DNA of 60,273 nt from Methylococcaceae bacterium (GTDB lineage: Bacteria; Pseudomonadota; Gammaproteobacteria; Methylococcales; Methylomonadaceae), in the NCBI GenBank assembly GCA_030626845.1, contig DAOUTG010000007.1, positions 1 through 60,273 on the forward strand, written 5' to 3'. Positions 20,828 through 30,788 of the stretch are shown here, piece after piece. The first letter of the stretch is position 1; every line of letters starts with the position of its first letter. Both the position numbers and the translations under genes were made by a program. The notes under the pieces are model-generated. The model was not told the origin of the DNA. It saw only the letters and a list, made by a program, of their open reading frames with translations, and ran no database searches.

Positions 20828-21304
20828 ATGGCAATTGAAATTGAGCATAAGTTCCTGCTCGCCAATGATGATTGGCGAAAACAAGTGAGTCACAGCAGCT
20901 ATTACAAACAAGGTTATTTAAATTCAGATAAAAATAGTTCGGTCAGAGTACGCATAGCTGATGATAAAGCTTGGCTTAATATCAAAAGTGCAACGATAGG
21001 CACACATCGACAAGAATATGAATATGAGATTCCTATTACAGATGCTGATGAAATAATTAATACACTTTGTCACAAACCGCTAATAGAAAAAACACGCTAT
21101 TTTGTCACGATTGAACAACATCTTTGGGAAATAGATGAATTTACATGTGAAAATAAAGGGTTAATTGTCGCCGAAATTGAATTATCAGCGATTGGTGAAG
21201 AATTTACTAAACCTTCATGGTTAGGGTTAGAAGTAACAAACGATGTACGTTATTATAATAATAACCTAAGTAGAAAACCTTTTTCACTATGGAAACAAAC
21301 CTAA
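20828..21304 (+). CDS. CYTH domain protein (triphosphate tunnel metalloenzyme)
   Basis: N-terminal EIEHKFLL, SVRVRIAD, IEIDEFTCENKGLIVAEIEL-type motifs. Confidence 0.9.
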   Translation: MAIEIEHKFLLANDDWRKQVSHSSYYKQGYLNSDKNSSVRVRIADDKAWLNIKSATIGTHRQEYEYEIPITDADEIINTLCHKPLIEKTRYFVTIEQHLWEIDEFTCENKGLIVAEIELSAIGEEFTKPSWLGLEVTNDVRYYNNNLSRKPFSLWKQT

Positions 21305-22482
21305 ACATACTGCCCTGCACACCATCCTGACGACCATGCCCATTGAAAATTATAACCCCCTAACCAACCTGTAACATCTAAAACTTCACCGATAAAAAAC
21401 AACCCGTTGACTTGATGACTTTGAAAGGTTTTCGATGATAAACTATCACAATCTACACCGCCTAAGGTAACTTCAGCGGTTCGATAACCTTCAGTACCAT
21501 TAGGTTTTATTTGCCATTGATGCAATAGCTGAGTTAAGTTATGAATCTTTTTATCCGACAAATCAACAAGCGGTGTTTCCAATAATGTTGTCGTTAATAG
21601 GGCTGTCAATAAACGTTTAGGTAAATGATGGTTAAGAAAAGTTTTAACTTGGGTATGATTGTTCTGTTGACGTTCTTGGGTTAATAAGCTTGTTAAATCT
21701 AGCTCGGGTAATAAATTAATCTCAATATTATCACCTGCCCGCCAATAAGATGATAATTGTAACATTGCAGGTCCGCTTAAGCCCCGATGGGTAAATAACA
21801 GTGCCTCCTTAAAGCTTTGTTTATCATGCGTTGCAATACAAGGCACTGCAATACCTGATAATGCTGAAAACCTCGTCTTATCATCAGATTGTAAGGTAAA
21901 GGGAACTAAAGCCGCACGTGTTGGCTGTATTTTTATTCCAAACTGTTCAGCCATTTGATAACCAAAAGGGCTCGCGCCTATGGTAGGAATAGATAACCCC
22001 CCTGTCGCAATCACTAATGATTGGCAGCTAAAAACCTGCGTTGCCGTTGTAATGATAAATTGCTGAGAATCAATCTGGTTAATGATTTTAATTTCCCTAT
22101 TTAATTGGAAGCTAACTTGGGAAATTTTAGCTTCTGCTAATAACATAGAAACAATATCTTTAGCGGTTTCATTACAAAATAATTGTCCTTGCTCACGTTC
22201 GTGAAAAGCCACCTGATGCTTATCAATCAATGCCAAAAAATCCCATTGCGTATAGCGACTTAATGCAGATTTGCAAAAATGTGGGTTAGAAGAAAGATAA
22301 TTTTCAGGCTCAATACTATAATTAGTAAAATTACAACGCCCACCTCCAGACATTAGAATTTTTTTTCCCACCTTATTAGCATGATCTAAAACTAAGACTT
22401 TACGTCCTCGTTTTCCAGCTTCTATGGCACACATTAAACCTGATGCACCCGCACCAATGATAATTACGTCGAATCCAATCAT
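21301..22482 (-). CDS. NAD(P)/FAD-dependent oxidoreductase, HI0933/YhiN family
   Basis: DVIIIGAGASGLMCAIEAGKRG, KILMSGGGRCNFTN, GLFFIGEVLDVTGWLGGYNFQWAWSSG. Confidence 0.92.
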   Translation of the reverse strand: MIGFDVIIIGAGASGLMCAIEAGKRGRKVLVLDHANKVGKKILMSGGGRCNFTNYSIEPENYLSSNPHFCKSALSRYTQWDFLALIDKHQVAFHEREQGQLFCNETAKDIVSMLLAEAKISQVSFQLNREIKIINQIDSQQFIITTATQVFSCQSLVIATGGLSIPTIGASPFGYQMAEQFGIKIQPTRAALVPFTLQSDDKTRFSALSGIAVPCIATHDKQSFKEALLFTHRGLSGPAMLQLSSYWRAGDNIEINLLPELDLTSLLTQERQQNNHTQVKTFLNHHLPKRLLTALLTTTLLETPLVDLSDKKIHNLTQLLHQWQIKPNGTEGYRTAEVTLGGVDCDSLSSKTFQSHQVNGLFFIGEVLDVTGWLGGYNFQWAWSSGWCAGQYV

Positions 22483-22733
22483 GATAAATAATTAAAATAA
22501 AGATATAACTTATATCACACTAATAATCTAGTACCGCTTTCTTTAAGAAAAAAAGGGGGCCAAGCCATTTAGATAACATCAAACCAATCTGTTAATAAAA
22601 ATAAAAAACCGTAAATTAGAAAGTTTTAAAAGGTAAATTTTCTTATTACTTAAGCAACAACATAAGTTATTATAAATAACCCAACCCACTTAAATTTTAT
22701 GTTAAAAAACACTTAGCTTAGATAAGGTTTACT

Positions 22734-24203
22734 ATGACAGGATCCCCACCCCCTCCCGTAACTAACAATTTATTTGTTTTTAATGTCACCAAGCTAGTCG
22801 GCTTATTTTCAGTTATTCTATTGATAAGCCTTATGAGTCTAAGTTATCTAATTGTTTTTAAACAAACGCCCTTATTAGAAAATCAGGCAGCAGCTTTAAA
22901 CGAAACTTTACTTCATCAAGCGGCATACGCTTTAAAAGATCCGTTATTAACAGACAATGATTCAAAAACTAAATTCATCTTTAATAATCTTCAAAAGAAA
23001 AACGCCATCATTGGAGCGAGTCTTTACAATAAAGACCATGTTTTACTTCATTCTCAAGGATTCAACCCTAAAATAATTAATTTTCCTTTAGAAACAAAAG
23101 GTTACTCCCTACAAAAAGAAATTTTAAAAAAAAGCTTTCTTCATAATAGTAACGTGAGTACTTATACCATAGGCGTTAATTATAATGTTTTATTACTAGG
23201 TTATTTATCAATTTCATTTGAACAAAAATTAATTGAGAAATTAAAACAAGAAGTTTTACAACTCTTCAGTTGGGTTTTACTGTCAAGTTTAAGTATCTGT
23301 ATTATTGCTATATTTTATATTAATAAACGGGTAAATAAACCGTTAAATGATTTAATGAACGCAAGTTCCCTGCTTAACTCAGGCTTTAAAAATGAAAAAC
23401 ACCATGATGAGTTGGAAGAATTTATTCATTCATTTAATGAAATGGACCAAAGGTTTTTACAAAAAGATAAAGTTGAAGCAATTTTTTCACGCTATGTATC
23501 CCCTCAGGTTGCAAAAGAAGTTTTAAATGATTTAGATTCATTAGCAGAAGTTGAGTTAGGGGGAGAACATTTAACAGCCAGTGTTTTTTTTGCTGATATT
23601 GTCGGTTTTACTAGCCTTTCTGAAACGATGGAACCTCAAGATATTAGTAATCTCTTGAATGTCTATTTTTCTAAAGTAACAGAAATTGTTAGTTTTTGTG
23701 GTGGACATGTTGATAAATTTATTGGTGATTGTGCCATGGTCGTCTTTGGCGTTCCCATTAAAAAAGAACAACATGCTTTTGATTCCATTGCCTGTGCATG
23801 GATGATATTAGAATTACTTAATAAACTTAACCAAAGCCGTGAATCAGAAGGAAAAATGCGAGTTGAGTTTTGTATTGGTGCAAATAGCGGTACGATGTTA
23901 GCAGGAAATATGGGATCTTCTGAACGTATGGAATATACTGTTGTAGGCGATTCTGTTAATCTTGCCTCAAGATTATGTGGCAGTGCCGAACCCAGTGAAC
24001 TAATCATCACCGAAGACATGTTTATTGAACAAAACCTTGATGGTTTAATTGAAGTTGAAGATAAAGATTTTATTAAACTACGTGGCAAAAAATTACCCAT
24101 TAAAACCTTAATTGTCAGTGATATTTTAACGCCATTTAAACAAGAAATGTTAGATGAGATTTCTAATATTATGATTAAGTCTAAAAATATCTTAGATAAA
24201 TAA
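22734..24203 (+). CDS. Membrane class III adenylate/guanylate cyclase
   Basis: Two N-terminal TM segments, HAMP-like linker, cyclase motifs VFFADIVGFTSLSE, HVDKFIGDCAMVVFG, EYTVVGDSVNLASRL. Confidence 0.9.
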   Translation: MTGSPPPPVTNNLFVFNVTKLVGLFSVILLISLMSLSYLIVFKQTPLLENQAAALNETLLHQAAYALKDPLLTDNDSKTKFIFNNLQKKNAIIGASLYNKDHVLLHSQGFNPKIINFPLETKGYSLQKEILKKSFLHNSNVSTYTIGVNYNVLLLGYLSISFEQKLIEKLKQEVLQLFSWVLLSSLSICIIAIFYINKRVNKPLNDLMNASSLLNSGFKNEKHHDELEEFIHSFNEMDQRFLQKDKVEAIFSRYVSPQVAKEVLNDLDSLAEVELGGEHLTASVFFADIVGFTSLSETMEPQDISNLLNVYFSKVTEIVSFCGGHVDKFIGDCAMVVFGVPIKKEQHAFDSIACAWMILELLNKLNQSRESEGKMRVEFCIGANSGTMLAGNMGSSERMEYTVVGDSVNLASRLCGSAEPSELIITEDMFIEQNLDGLIEVEDKDFIKLRGKKLPIKTLIVSDILTPFKQEMLDEISNIMIKSKNILDK

Positions 24204-24226
24204 AGACCACAGTGAAAATAAATTAC

Positions 24227-24295
24227 TTACAAATCAATGGAATCCTGGAGTCAAAAACATGTTTTGGATTCCGATTTATATTTTTGTCATATACA
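24227..24295 (+). repeat. ~68-bp dispersed repeat, copy 2
   Basis: TTACAAATCAATGGAATCCTGGAGTCAAAAACATGTTTTGGATTCCGATTTATATTTTTGTCATATAC. Confidence 0.8.
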
Positions 24296-24345
24296 GAGAT
24301 AATAAATATAAAAACAACTTGTTTTTACCTCGTTAAAATAATCTA

Positions 24346-25647
24346 TTAATTTTCAAAAAAACGTCGCAATACTTTAATCATATTAAGATGGTCATAAACC
24401 CCCGCACTTTCACGAATACTGTGCATTGCCCACATTGGATTACCGACATCAACAGTACGAATACCCAATTTTGCCGAACTCATAGGCCCTAGCGTACTAC
24501 CACAAGGTATATCGGTTCGATGAGCATACTGCTGATAAGGGACATCTTCTTGTTGACACCAATTAATAAACATCGCCGCTGAAACACTTTCACTGCTATA
24601 ACGCTGATTTTCATTCACTTTTATCACCGGCCCTTGGTTAACCATCACCTTATGATTAGGCTCATAGGCTGCGGGAAAATTAGGCTGATAAGCATGTGCC
24701 ATATCTGCACTAATCATAAAACTCATCGCTAATGCACGATGATAATTTTCTTGTTTTTCATCAAAATTAAAGGCAATACGCGCTAATGTATCACTTAAGA
24801 AATTTCCGTTCGCCCCTTTATACGTTTCACTACCAATTTCTTCATGGTCAAAGAAAGCACAGACTAAAGTGGCTTCAGGTTGTTTGAGTTTATTATCTAA
24901 TAATGCCTGTAAACCTGCATCACAAGAGGCTAGGTTATCTAATTGACTATTACTATAAAATTCTTGATTTTCTCCCCAAAAACTGCCCTTTTGCGTATCA
25001 TAAACATTCAATTCCCAAGATAGTATTTGTTTAGAATCAATCCCTGTTAATTTCTCTAAAAGTTTATAAAAACGTTGTTCGGGTAACTGTTCATTAGCAC
25101 AGCTCAAAAGTAGTGGCAATTCATTTTGTTTATGAAATTTTAGTCCTTCGGCATTTACCTTACTATTCATGTGAATCGCTAAATTAGGTAAGCGTAATAA
25201 AGCTTCTTTAAAATGGACTAACTGCGTTTTAATAATATTTTGATTGTCTTTATAACTAATTCGTCCTGCTAAACTCAAATCACGGTCACTAAAGGTGGCT
25301 AAAATAGGCCCCCCATAGACCTCAACGCCTAAACGTAATAAGCTCCCTTCGTAATGAGGAGCTTTAGGTTTTATTCTAAGGCTAGGCGAATCCGTATGGG
25401 CGCCAATAATTTTATAACCTGTTTCTGCTAACGATTTATGACCCATTATAAAAGCAATAATAGAGGAATCATCACGAATCAAATAATAATGCCCATTTTT
25501 TTCTAATGACCAAGATTCTGTTTCTTTAAGTTCTTGGAAATTATGAGCTAATAGTTTTTTTTCAACCGAATGGGCAGCGTGCCAAGGACTTGGGCTTTCA
25601 TCTATAAAGTTAAGTAATGCTGATACACATTTTTGAGCGGTGTTCAT
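24346..25647 (-). CDS. apeB: M18 family aminopeptidase
   Basis: IDESPSPWHAAHSVEKKL, IIGAHTDSPSLRIKP, FDHEEIGSETYKGANGNFL, ADMAHAYQPNFPAAYEPNHKVMVNQGPVIKVN. Confidence 0.9.
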   Translation of the reverse strand: MNTAQKCVSALLNFIDESPSPWHAAHSVEKKLLAHNFQELKETESWSLEKNGHYYLIRDDSSIIAFIMGHKSLAETGYKIIGAHTDSPSLRIKPKAPHYEGSLLRLGVEVYGGPILATFSDRDLSLAGRISYKDNQNIIKTQLVHFKEALLRLPNLAIHMNSKVNAEGLKFHKQNELPLLLSCANEQLPEQRFYKLLEKLTGIDSKQILSWELNVYDTQKGSFWGENQEFYSNSQLDNLASCDAGLQALLDNKLKQPEATLVCAFFDHEEIGSETYKGANGNFLSDTLARIAFNFDEKQENYHRALAMSFMISADMAHAYQPNFPAAYEPNHKVMVNQGPVIKVNENQRYSSESVSAAMFINWCQQEDVPYQQYAHRTDIPCGSTLGPMSSAKLGIRTVDVGNPMWAMHSIRESAGVYDHLNMIKVLRRFFEN

Positions 25648-26006
25648 GAGGCTTTAAACGCTAAGGAGGCTGAATTAATACAATAACGTAATCCCGTTGG
25701 CTGAGGACCATCGGGGAAAACATGTCCTAGATGTGCTTGGCAATGTTGACACGCAATTTCAACACGGATCATTCTATGCGTTTCATCCTTTATTTCGCTA
25801 ACACTTAAGTCAGTGCTAACATTCCAAAAGCTTGGCCAACCACTCTGTGAGTTATACTTAGTCGCTGAATTAAATAAAGTATTACCACAACAAACACAAC
25901 AATAAGTGCCTTGTTGATTATGATTTAGATATTTTCCTGTAAAAGGGGCTTCAGTTGCCTTATTCCAACAAACATCAAATTGCTCGGTGGTTAATTTATT
26001 AGTCAT
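25644..26006 (-). CDS. msrB: Peptide-methionine (R)-S-oxide reductase
   Basis: APFTGKYLNHNQQGTYCCVCCGNTLF, QSGWPSFW, GHVFPDGPQPTGLRYCINSASL. Confidence 0.95.
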   Translation of the reverse strand: MTNKLTTEQFDVCWNKATEAPFTGKYLNHNQQGTYCCVCCGNTLFNSATKYNSQSGWPSFWNVSTDLSVSEIKDETHRMIRVEIACQHCQAHLGHVFPDGPQPTGLRYCINSASLAFKAS

Positions 26007-26009
26007 TTT

Positions 26010-26130
26010 TTATGCTGCTTGGAGTTTTTCAAAAGTACGATTCCAAACATTAAGATGAAAACCTGTTTCTAATAGACGTAAAATTAAAGATTTTCTCATT
26101 AAGCCTATGCCGATAAAGCCCAGTTTCTGT
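26010..26130 (-). pseudogene. N-terminal remnant of a 3-hydroxyisobutyrate dehydrogenase / beta-hydroxyacid dehydrogenase family gene
   Basis: KLGFIGIGLMRKSLILRLLETGFHLNVWNRTFEKLQAA then stop; resembles only the Rossmann N-terminus of an approx. 290-aa family. Confidence 0.7.
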
Positions 26131-26163
26131 TGTATTTCAAACAAGAATGAAATCATTATAATT

Positions 26164-26192
26164 GTAGAGACGCGATGTTTCGCGCCTCTGGT
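26164..26192. repeat. Short palindrome GTAGAGACGCGATGTTTCGCGCCTCTGGT
   Basis: Stem AGAGACGCGA/TCGCGCCTCT with TGTT loop; same family as 4720-4749. Confidence 0.7.
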
Positions 26193-26206
26193 ATTCATTA
26201 AAATAG

Positions 26207-26377
26207 CTAACCCATCATTCTAAACATGGGTTTCTTAGCACCACAACCAGAACATTCCCAATCATCAGGTAAATCAGCCCAAAGTGTTTCAGGTTTGATG
26301 CCTTGTCTAGGATCACCTTTTGCTTCATCATAAACATGCCCACATATTTTACATTTATATTTTTTAAAATCAGCCAT
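26207..26377 (-). CDS. Rubredoxin (not in supplied ORF track)
   Basis: [56 protein letters not shown]; CxxCG...CxGCG rubredoxin signature, 56 aa. Confidence 0.95.
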   Translation of the reverse strand: MADFKKYKCKICGHVYDEAKGDPRQGIKPETLWADLPDDWECSGCGAKKPMFRMMG

Positions 26378-26526
26378 TATTATTTCTCTTTTAGGTTAGT
26401 ATAGAATAGAGCAATATACCTTAGTAAGATACATAAATATAGTTATTTTAACCTCAAAATTTCTTATAATAATTAAGGGAATAACCTACTTTATTTTAAA
26501 ATAAATTTTGAAAACTAATTTATATT

Positions 26527-27126
26527 TTAAACAGCGACCATTTTTAATAAAATAGCGATAATTTTTCCAATATCATTGATGTAATAGGTATCTTTATCAA
26601 TATAAACTTTATCAGCTTCTAACTTAATAAATTTCCATTCATCTCCTATGGTTACTGCCCCATATAAGCAAGATAAAGGGGTATTTTCTTGTTCGTTATA
26701 AAGTTTGGAAGCAACCATTTCGGCAATACATTGTCCTAATCCTGAAACAATATTTTCGTTTTTAGCCTCAACGATACAGATAACAGGGGTTTCTACATAA
26801 AATTGCTCACTCGTGCCACTGATAATATAATCACAATAACCATTTAACCCTCTTTCTTTATCTACAGTAAAATCAACTCCTGAAAATAAACTTATTTCAT
26901 GAATCGAAATTTCTTTAATTTCTAATAAAATATTAATAATAATTAATTCTGAACGTGCTTTTTCAGTATTAATTGAAAGGGCTAATGGAACATTACGCTG
27001 TAAAGTTTTTGTTAAATAATCGCTAATTTCAACACGTTGAAGTGTGCTAAAAAGTGAAATATTTTCATAAGTTGTTAAAGAAAACTCTGATTTAACTTTT
27101 TTGAGTGTAAAATCACTATAAGACAT
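26527..27126 (-). CDS. Hypothetical protein with possible PD-(D/E)XK nuclease-like core
   Basis: VDFTVDKERGLNGYCDYIISG...VICIVEAKNENIVSGLGQCIAEM resembles a D...ExK core; no other assignment. Confidence 0.5.
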   Translation of the reverse strand: MSYSDFTLKKVKSEFSLTTYENISLFSTLQRVEISDYLTKTLQRNVPLALSINTEKARSELIIINILLEIKEISIHEISLFSGVDFTVDKERGLNGYCDYIISGTSEQFYVETPVICIVEAKNENIVSGLGQCIAEMVASKLYNEQENTPLSCLYGAVTIGDEWKFIKLEADKVYIDKDTYYINDIGKIIAILLKMVAV

Positions 27127-27155
27127 TTTAAACCTTTCTGTTAAATATAAGCTAA

Positions 27156-28286
27156 TTACCCAACCAAACTTAATAAAACGCCAGCAGCAACCGCTGAACC
27201 AATGACACCAGCAACATTAGGTCCCATGGCGTGCATCAATAAAAAATTATGCGGATTACTTTCAAGTCCGATTTTATTAGCAACACGTGCAGCCATTGGA
27301 ACGGCTGATACCCCTGCCGCACCAATCAAAGGGTTAATCGGGGTATCACTGAATCGATTCATAATTTTTGCCATAATCACCCCACAAGCAGTCCCGATAG
27401 AAAAAGCAATCGCGCCTAATCCTAAAATTCCTAAGGTTTCTATTTTTAAAAAGGCTTCGGCACTTAATTTTGACCCCACAGCTAAACCTAAGAAAATAGT
27501 CACAATATTAATCAACTCATTTTGTGCCGTTTTACTTAAACGTTCAACAATACCACAGCTGTTCATTAAATTTCCCAGACAAAACATGCCGACTAAGGGC
27601 GCTGATGAGGGTAGTAATAAGGCACATAAGATTAGCAGCATTAATGGAAAAATAATTTTTTCTGCTCCGCTAACATCTCGCAATTGCGTCATTTCTATTT
27701 TACGCTCATCTTCACTAGTTAATGCACGCATAATCGGTGGCTGAATTAAGGGAACAAGTGCCATATAAGAATAAGCGGCAACAGCAATGGCACCTAATAA
27801 ATCAGGGGCAAGTTTTGAGGCAACATAAATGGCCGTAGGTCCATCTGCACCTCCAATAATGGCAATTGCTGCGGCATCTTTGAGTGTGAAATCTAAGCCT
27901 GGAACTACATTTAAAGCTAATGCGCCTAAAAGTGTGGCAAAGATTCCAAATTGTGCCGCAGCGCCTAAAAATAAAGTTTTAGGATTGGCTAACATAGGAC
28001 CAAAATCAGTCATTGCACCAACCCCCATAAAAATTAATAAAGGGAAAACCCCTGTTTTAATACCTGTGTAAAGATAATAAAGAATTCCTCCTTCATCGCC
28101 AATACCTGCAATAGGAATATTACTTAAAATTGCGCCAAAGCCTATAGGTAATAATAACAATGGCTCAAAGCCTTTTTTAATCGCTAAAAATAATAATAAA
28201 AAGCCAATAAGCATCATAAAGGCTTGACCTAGACTAAAATTATAAAGTCCTGTGCTTTGCCAAAGTGTAATGATATTTTCCATCAA
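27156..28286 (-). CDS. oadB: Na+-pumping oxaloacetate decarboxylase beta subunit
   Basis: [60 protein letters not shown]. Confidence 0.95.
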   Translation of the reverse strand: MMENIITLWQSTGLYNFSLGQAFMMLIGFLLLFLAIKKGFEPLLLLPIGFGAILSNIPIAGIGDEGGILYYLYTGIKTGVFPLLIFMGVGAMTDFGPMLANPKTLFLGAAAQFGIFATLLGALALNVVPGLDFTLKDAAAIAIIGGADGPTAIYVASKLAPDLLGAIAVAAYSYMALVPLIQPPIMRALTSEDERKIEMTQLRDVSGAEKIIFPLMLLILCALLLPSSAPLVGMFCLGNLMNSCGIVERLSKTAQNELINIVTIFLGLAVGSKLSAEAFLKIETLGILGLGAIAFSIGTACGVIMAKIMNRFSDTPINPLIGAAGVSAVPMAARVANKIGLESNPHNFLLMHAMGPNVAGVIGSAVAAGVLLSLVG

Positions 28287-28320
28287 ATACCCCTTAAAAT
28301 TTAGTTTATTTTTTCACAAA

Positions 28321-28365
28321 AAAGACACGATAGACGTGGGCGATGCCAGTGCTATCGTGTCCTTT
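28321..28365 (-). terminator. Intercistronic terminator-like hairpin between oadA and oadB
   Basis: GACACGATAG...CTATCGTGTC 10-bp perfect stem; on the minus strand the stem is followed by TTTTTT. Confidence 0.6.
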
Positions 28366-28387
28366 AGAATATGAAGTTGCGTAATAT

Positions 28388-30163
28388 TTACAAGTTAATT
28401 AGGACTTGGTTGACATTTACAGCATCCCCTTCTTTGATATTGATAGCACTAATTATGCCAGAAAACTTTGAACGAACTTCAGTTTCCATTTTCATAGCTT
28501 CCATCATTAATACCACATCACCCTCGTTAATTTGACCGCCTACACTGACATTAATTTTAAGAATATTACCTGCCATAGGGGACTCAATCACAGCACCGCT
28601 ACTTGCAATAGTTGCTGGGGCTGTTATTGTTGGTTCAGCGGCTTGAATATTAAGCGCGGTATTACCTGCGCCAACCGCCACATTAAAATTTTTCCCATCA
28701 ACATTAACGGTATAAGTTTCTGTCTCTGGGACTTGTTTCACTTCATTTTTTTCAGCCACTGCTTTTGGATTGGGCAGGGGTTCAAAAGCATCGGGATTAC
28801 CGCGATTACTGATAAATTTCCAGCCTATTTGAGCGAATAAACCATCAATAAGGGCATCTTCTTCAATATGTTTTGAAAGGGTAACGCCTTCTTTTTTAGC
28901 TTTGTCAACAAGGTTTGAGGTTAAGGTTTCCATTTCTGGTACTAATAAATCAGCTGGGCGACAAGTGATTGCTGTCTCGCCTTCTAGCACTCTTTGTTGT
29001 AAGGCTTGATCGACAGGCGCAGGCGTTGCGCCATATTCACCTTTTAATACGCCTGCGGTTTCTTTGGTGATGGTTTTATAACGCTCACCCGCAATAACAT
29101 TTAATACCGCTTGTGTACCGACGATTTGGGAAGTCGGGGTGACTAAAGGTAAATAACCCAAATCTTTACGCACCCGTGGAATTTCTTTTAAAACCTCATC
29201 AAACTTATCCGCAGCTCCTTGTTCTTTAAGTTGGCTTTCCATGTTTGTCAACATGCCCCCTGGCACTTGAGAGACTAAAATACGCCCATCAACGCCTTTT
29301 AAGCTGCCTTCAAATTGAGCATATTTTTTACGAATATCTCTGAAATAATAGGCGACTTCTTCTAATTTTAATAAATCTAAGCCTGTATCACGTACTTGGT
29401 CTTTAAAACTTGCAACAATCGTTTCCGTTGGGCTATGACCATAAGTCATACTCAATGAAGAAATTGCGGTATCAACATTATCAACCCCCGCTTCAATTGC
29501 TTTAATGTATGTCCCAACACTTAAGCCCGTAGTTGCATGGCAATGCAGATGAATAGGAATATCTACGGTTCTTTTTAATTGACTGATTAACTCATAAGCC
29601 TCATAAGGGGTTAATAACCCTGCCATATCTTTAATACAAATAGAGTGCGCGCCCATATCTTCAATTTGTTTTCCCTGCGCTACCCATTTAGGAATAGTAT
29701 GAAACGGACTGGTCGTATAAGAAATAGTGCCTTGCGCATGGGCATCGGTATTTAAAACCGCGGTAACAGCACGTTTAATATTTCGCATATCATTCATCGC
29801 ATCAAAAATACGAAATACATCAATGCCATTAATCGCACAGCGTTCAACAAATTTATCAACCACATCATCGGCATAATGACGATAACCTAATATATTTTGT
29901 CCTCGAAACAACATTTGCTGCGGCGTATTAGGCATGGCTTTTTTTAGTACGCGTAATCGTTCCCAAGGATCTTCACCTAGATAACGAATACAGGCATCAA
30001 ACGTAGCTCCGCCCCAAGATTCTATTGACCAATAACCTATTTTGTCTAATTGTTCACAAATAGGGAGCATATCTTCAATTCGTAAACGCGTAGCAAGAAT
30101 GGATTGATGTGCATCGCGTAAAACGAGCTCGGTAATACCTAAAGGTTGATTAGCCTTTGCCAT
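28388..30163 (-). CDS. oadA: Oxaloacetate decarboxylase alpha subunit (biotinylated)
   Basis: ITELVLRDAHQSILATRLR, FRIFDAMNDMRN, C-terminal biotinyl motif MMEAMKMETEVRS. Confidence 0.95.
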   Translation of the reverse strand: MAKANQPLGITELVLRDAHQSILATRLRIEDMLPICEQLDKIGYWSIESWGGATFDACIRYLGEDPWERLRVLKKAMPNTPQQMLFRGQNILGYRHYADDVVDKFVERCAINGIDVFRIFDAMNDMRNIKRAVTAVLNTDAHAQGTISYTTSPFHTIPKWVAQGKQIEDMGAHSICIKDMAGLLTPYEAYELISQLKRTVDIPIHLHCHATTGLSVGTYIKAIEAGVDNVDTAISSLSMTYGHSPTETIVASFKDQVRDTGLDLLKLEEVAYYFRDIRKKYAQFEGSLKGVDGRILVSQVPGGMLTNMESQLKEQGAADKFDEVLKEIPRVRKDLGYLPLVTPTSQIVGTQAVLNVIAGERYKTITKETAGVLKGEYGATPAPVDQALQQRVLEGETAITCRPADLLVPEMETLTSNLVDKAKKEGVTLSKHIEEDALIDGLFAQIGWKFISNRGNPDAFEPLPNPKAVAEKNEVKQVPETETYTVNVDGKNFNVAVGAGNTALNIQAAEPTITAPATIASSGAVIESPMAGNILKINVSVGGQINEGDVVLMMEAMKMETEVRSKFSGIISAINIKEGDAVNVNQVLINL

Positions 30164-30177
30164 TATGTTTCTCCTAT

Positions 30178-30192
30178 AACCTTTATAAGGTT
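30178..30192. promoter_or_regulatory. Palindrome AACCTT-TAT-AAGGTT adjacent to oadA start
   Basis: 6-bp arms with 3-nt spacer, 15 bp upstream of the oadA ATG. Confidence 0.5.
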
Positions 30193-30201
30193 GTTATGGG
30201 G

Positions 30202-30218
30202 TTACCTTGATAAGGTAA
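30202..30218. promoter_or_regulatory. Palindrome TTACCTT-GAT-AAGGTAA upstream of oadA
   Basis: 7-bp arms, 3-nt spacer; same arms recur at 30708. Confidence 0.55.
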
Positions 30219-30405
30219 AGAGGTCATTTTATAATCTAAGTTGTTTAAGCAAAAAGTTTTCACTAAATTACAAAAAATTATGTTTAGACACTTTATGTAT
30301 TTATATTTGTGATAAGGTCATTTTTAACAAATTTAAAGAAATTTTCTTAAAATTTTAGGTTTATTAAAAATTACGAATAACCGCAAATACATTTTTAATT
30401 AATTT

Positions 30406-30648
30406 TTAAGACGCATCTTTGTTTCGATAGTGATGAACAGCGGTACTAATAGCAGCAATGACACTAGGGTCAATTGTATGTACCAGCGTAGACTGCTCAT
30501 TAATTTTTTGAGACAAAAAATGCTGAACAATTTTTGACATGACATTGACAGTAACAATTAGCATGGCAAGAAACAAAAAAACAGTTCCCATTCCTACCAA
30601 CATGATTTCTATCCCGGTGGACATCATTTCATTCATAATTAAGACCAA
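30406..30648 (-). CDS. oadG: Oxaloacetate decarboxylase gamma subunit
   Basis: 80 aa, single TM (IEIMLVGMGTVFLFLAMLIVTVNVMS), C-terminal VIAAISTAVHHYRNK; upstream of oadA/oadB. Confidence 0.9.
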   Translation of the reverse strand: MVLIMNEMMSTGIEIMLVGMGTVFLFLAMLIVTVNVMSKIVQHFLSQKINEQSTLVHTIDPSVIAAISTAVHHYRNKDAS

Positions 30649-30707
30649 TATATTCCAAATACTTACGCATTATGCCTAAATCTAAGACAATAGACAATCT
30701 TCTCGCC

Positions 30708-30724
30708 TTACCTTATTAAGGTAA
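30708..30724. promoter_or_regulatory. Palindrome TTACCTT-ATT-AAGGTAA in the divergent oadG / gamma-CA intergenic region
   Basis: Identical 7-bp arms and 3-nt spacing to 30202-30218. Confidence 0.55.
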
Positions 30725-30788
30725 TTTTATGTTATCAATAATATTTAAGACTTATAATGGGTAAAGCAATTTAATAAAGGCGTGTATT

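Noticed and set aside
23663-24100. 145-aa ORF on minus strand
   Set aside because: Fully antisense to the well-supported class III cyclase gene; low-complexity translation and no motif.
27202-27744. 180-aa ORF on plus strand
   Set aside because: Antisense to oadB; a mirror-frame ORF of a hydrophobic protein.
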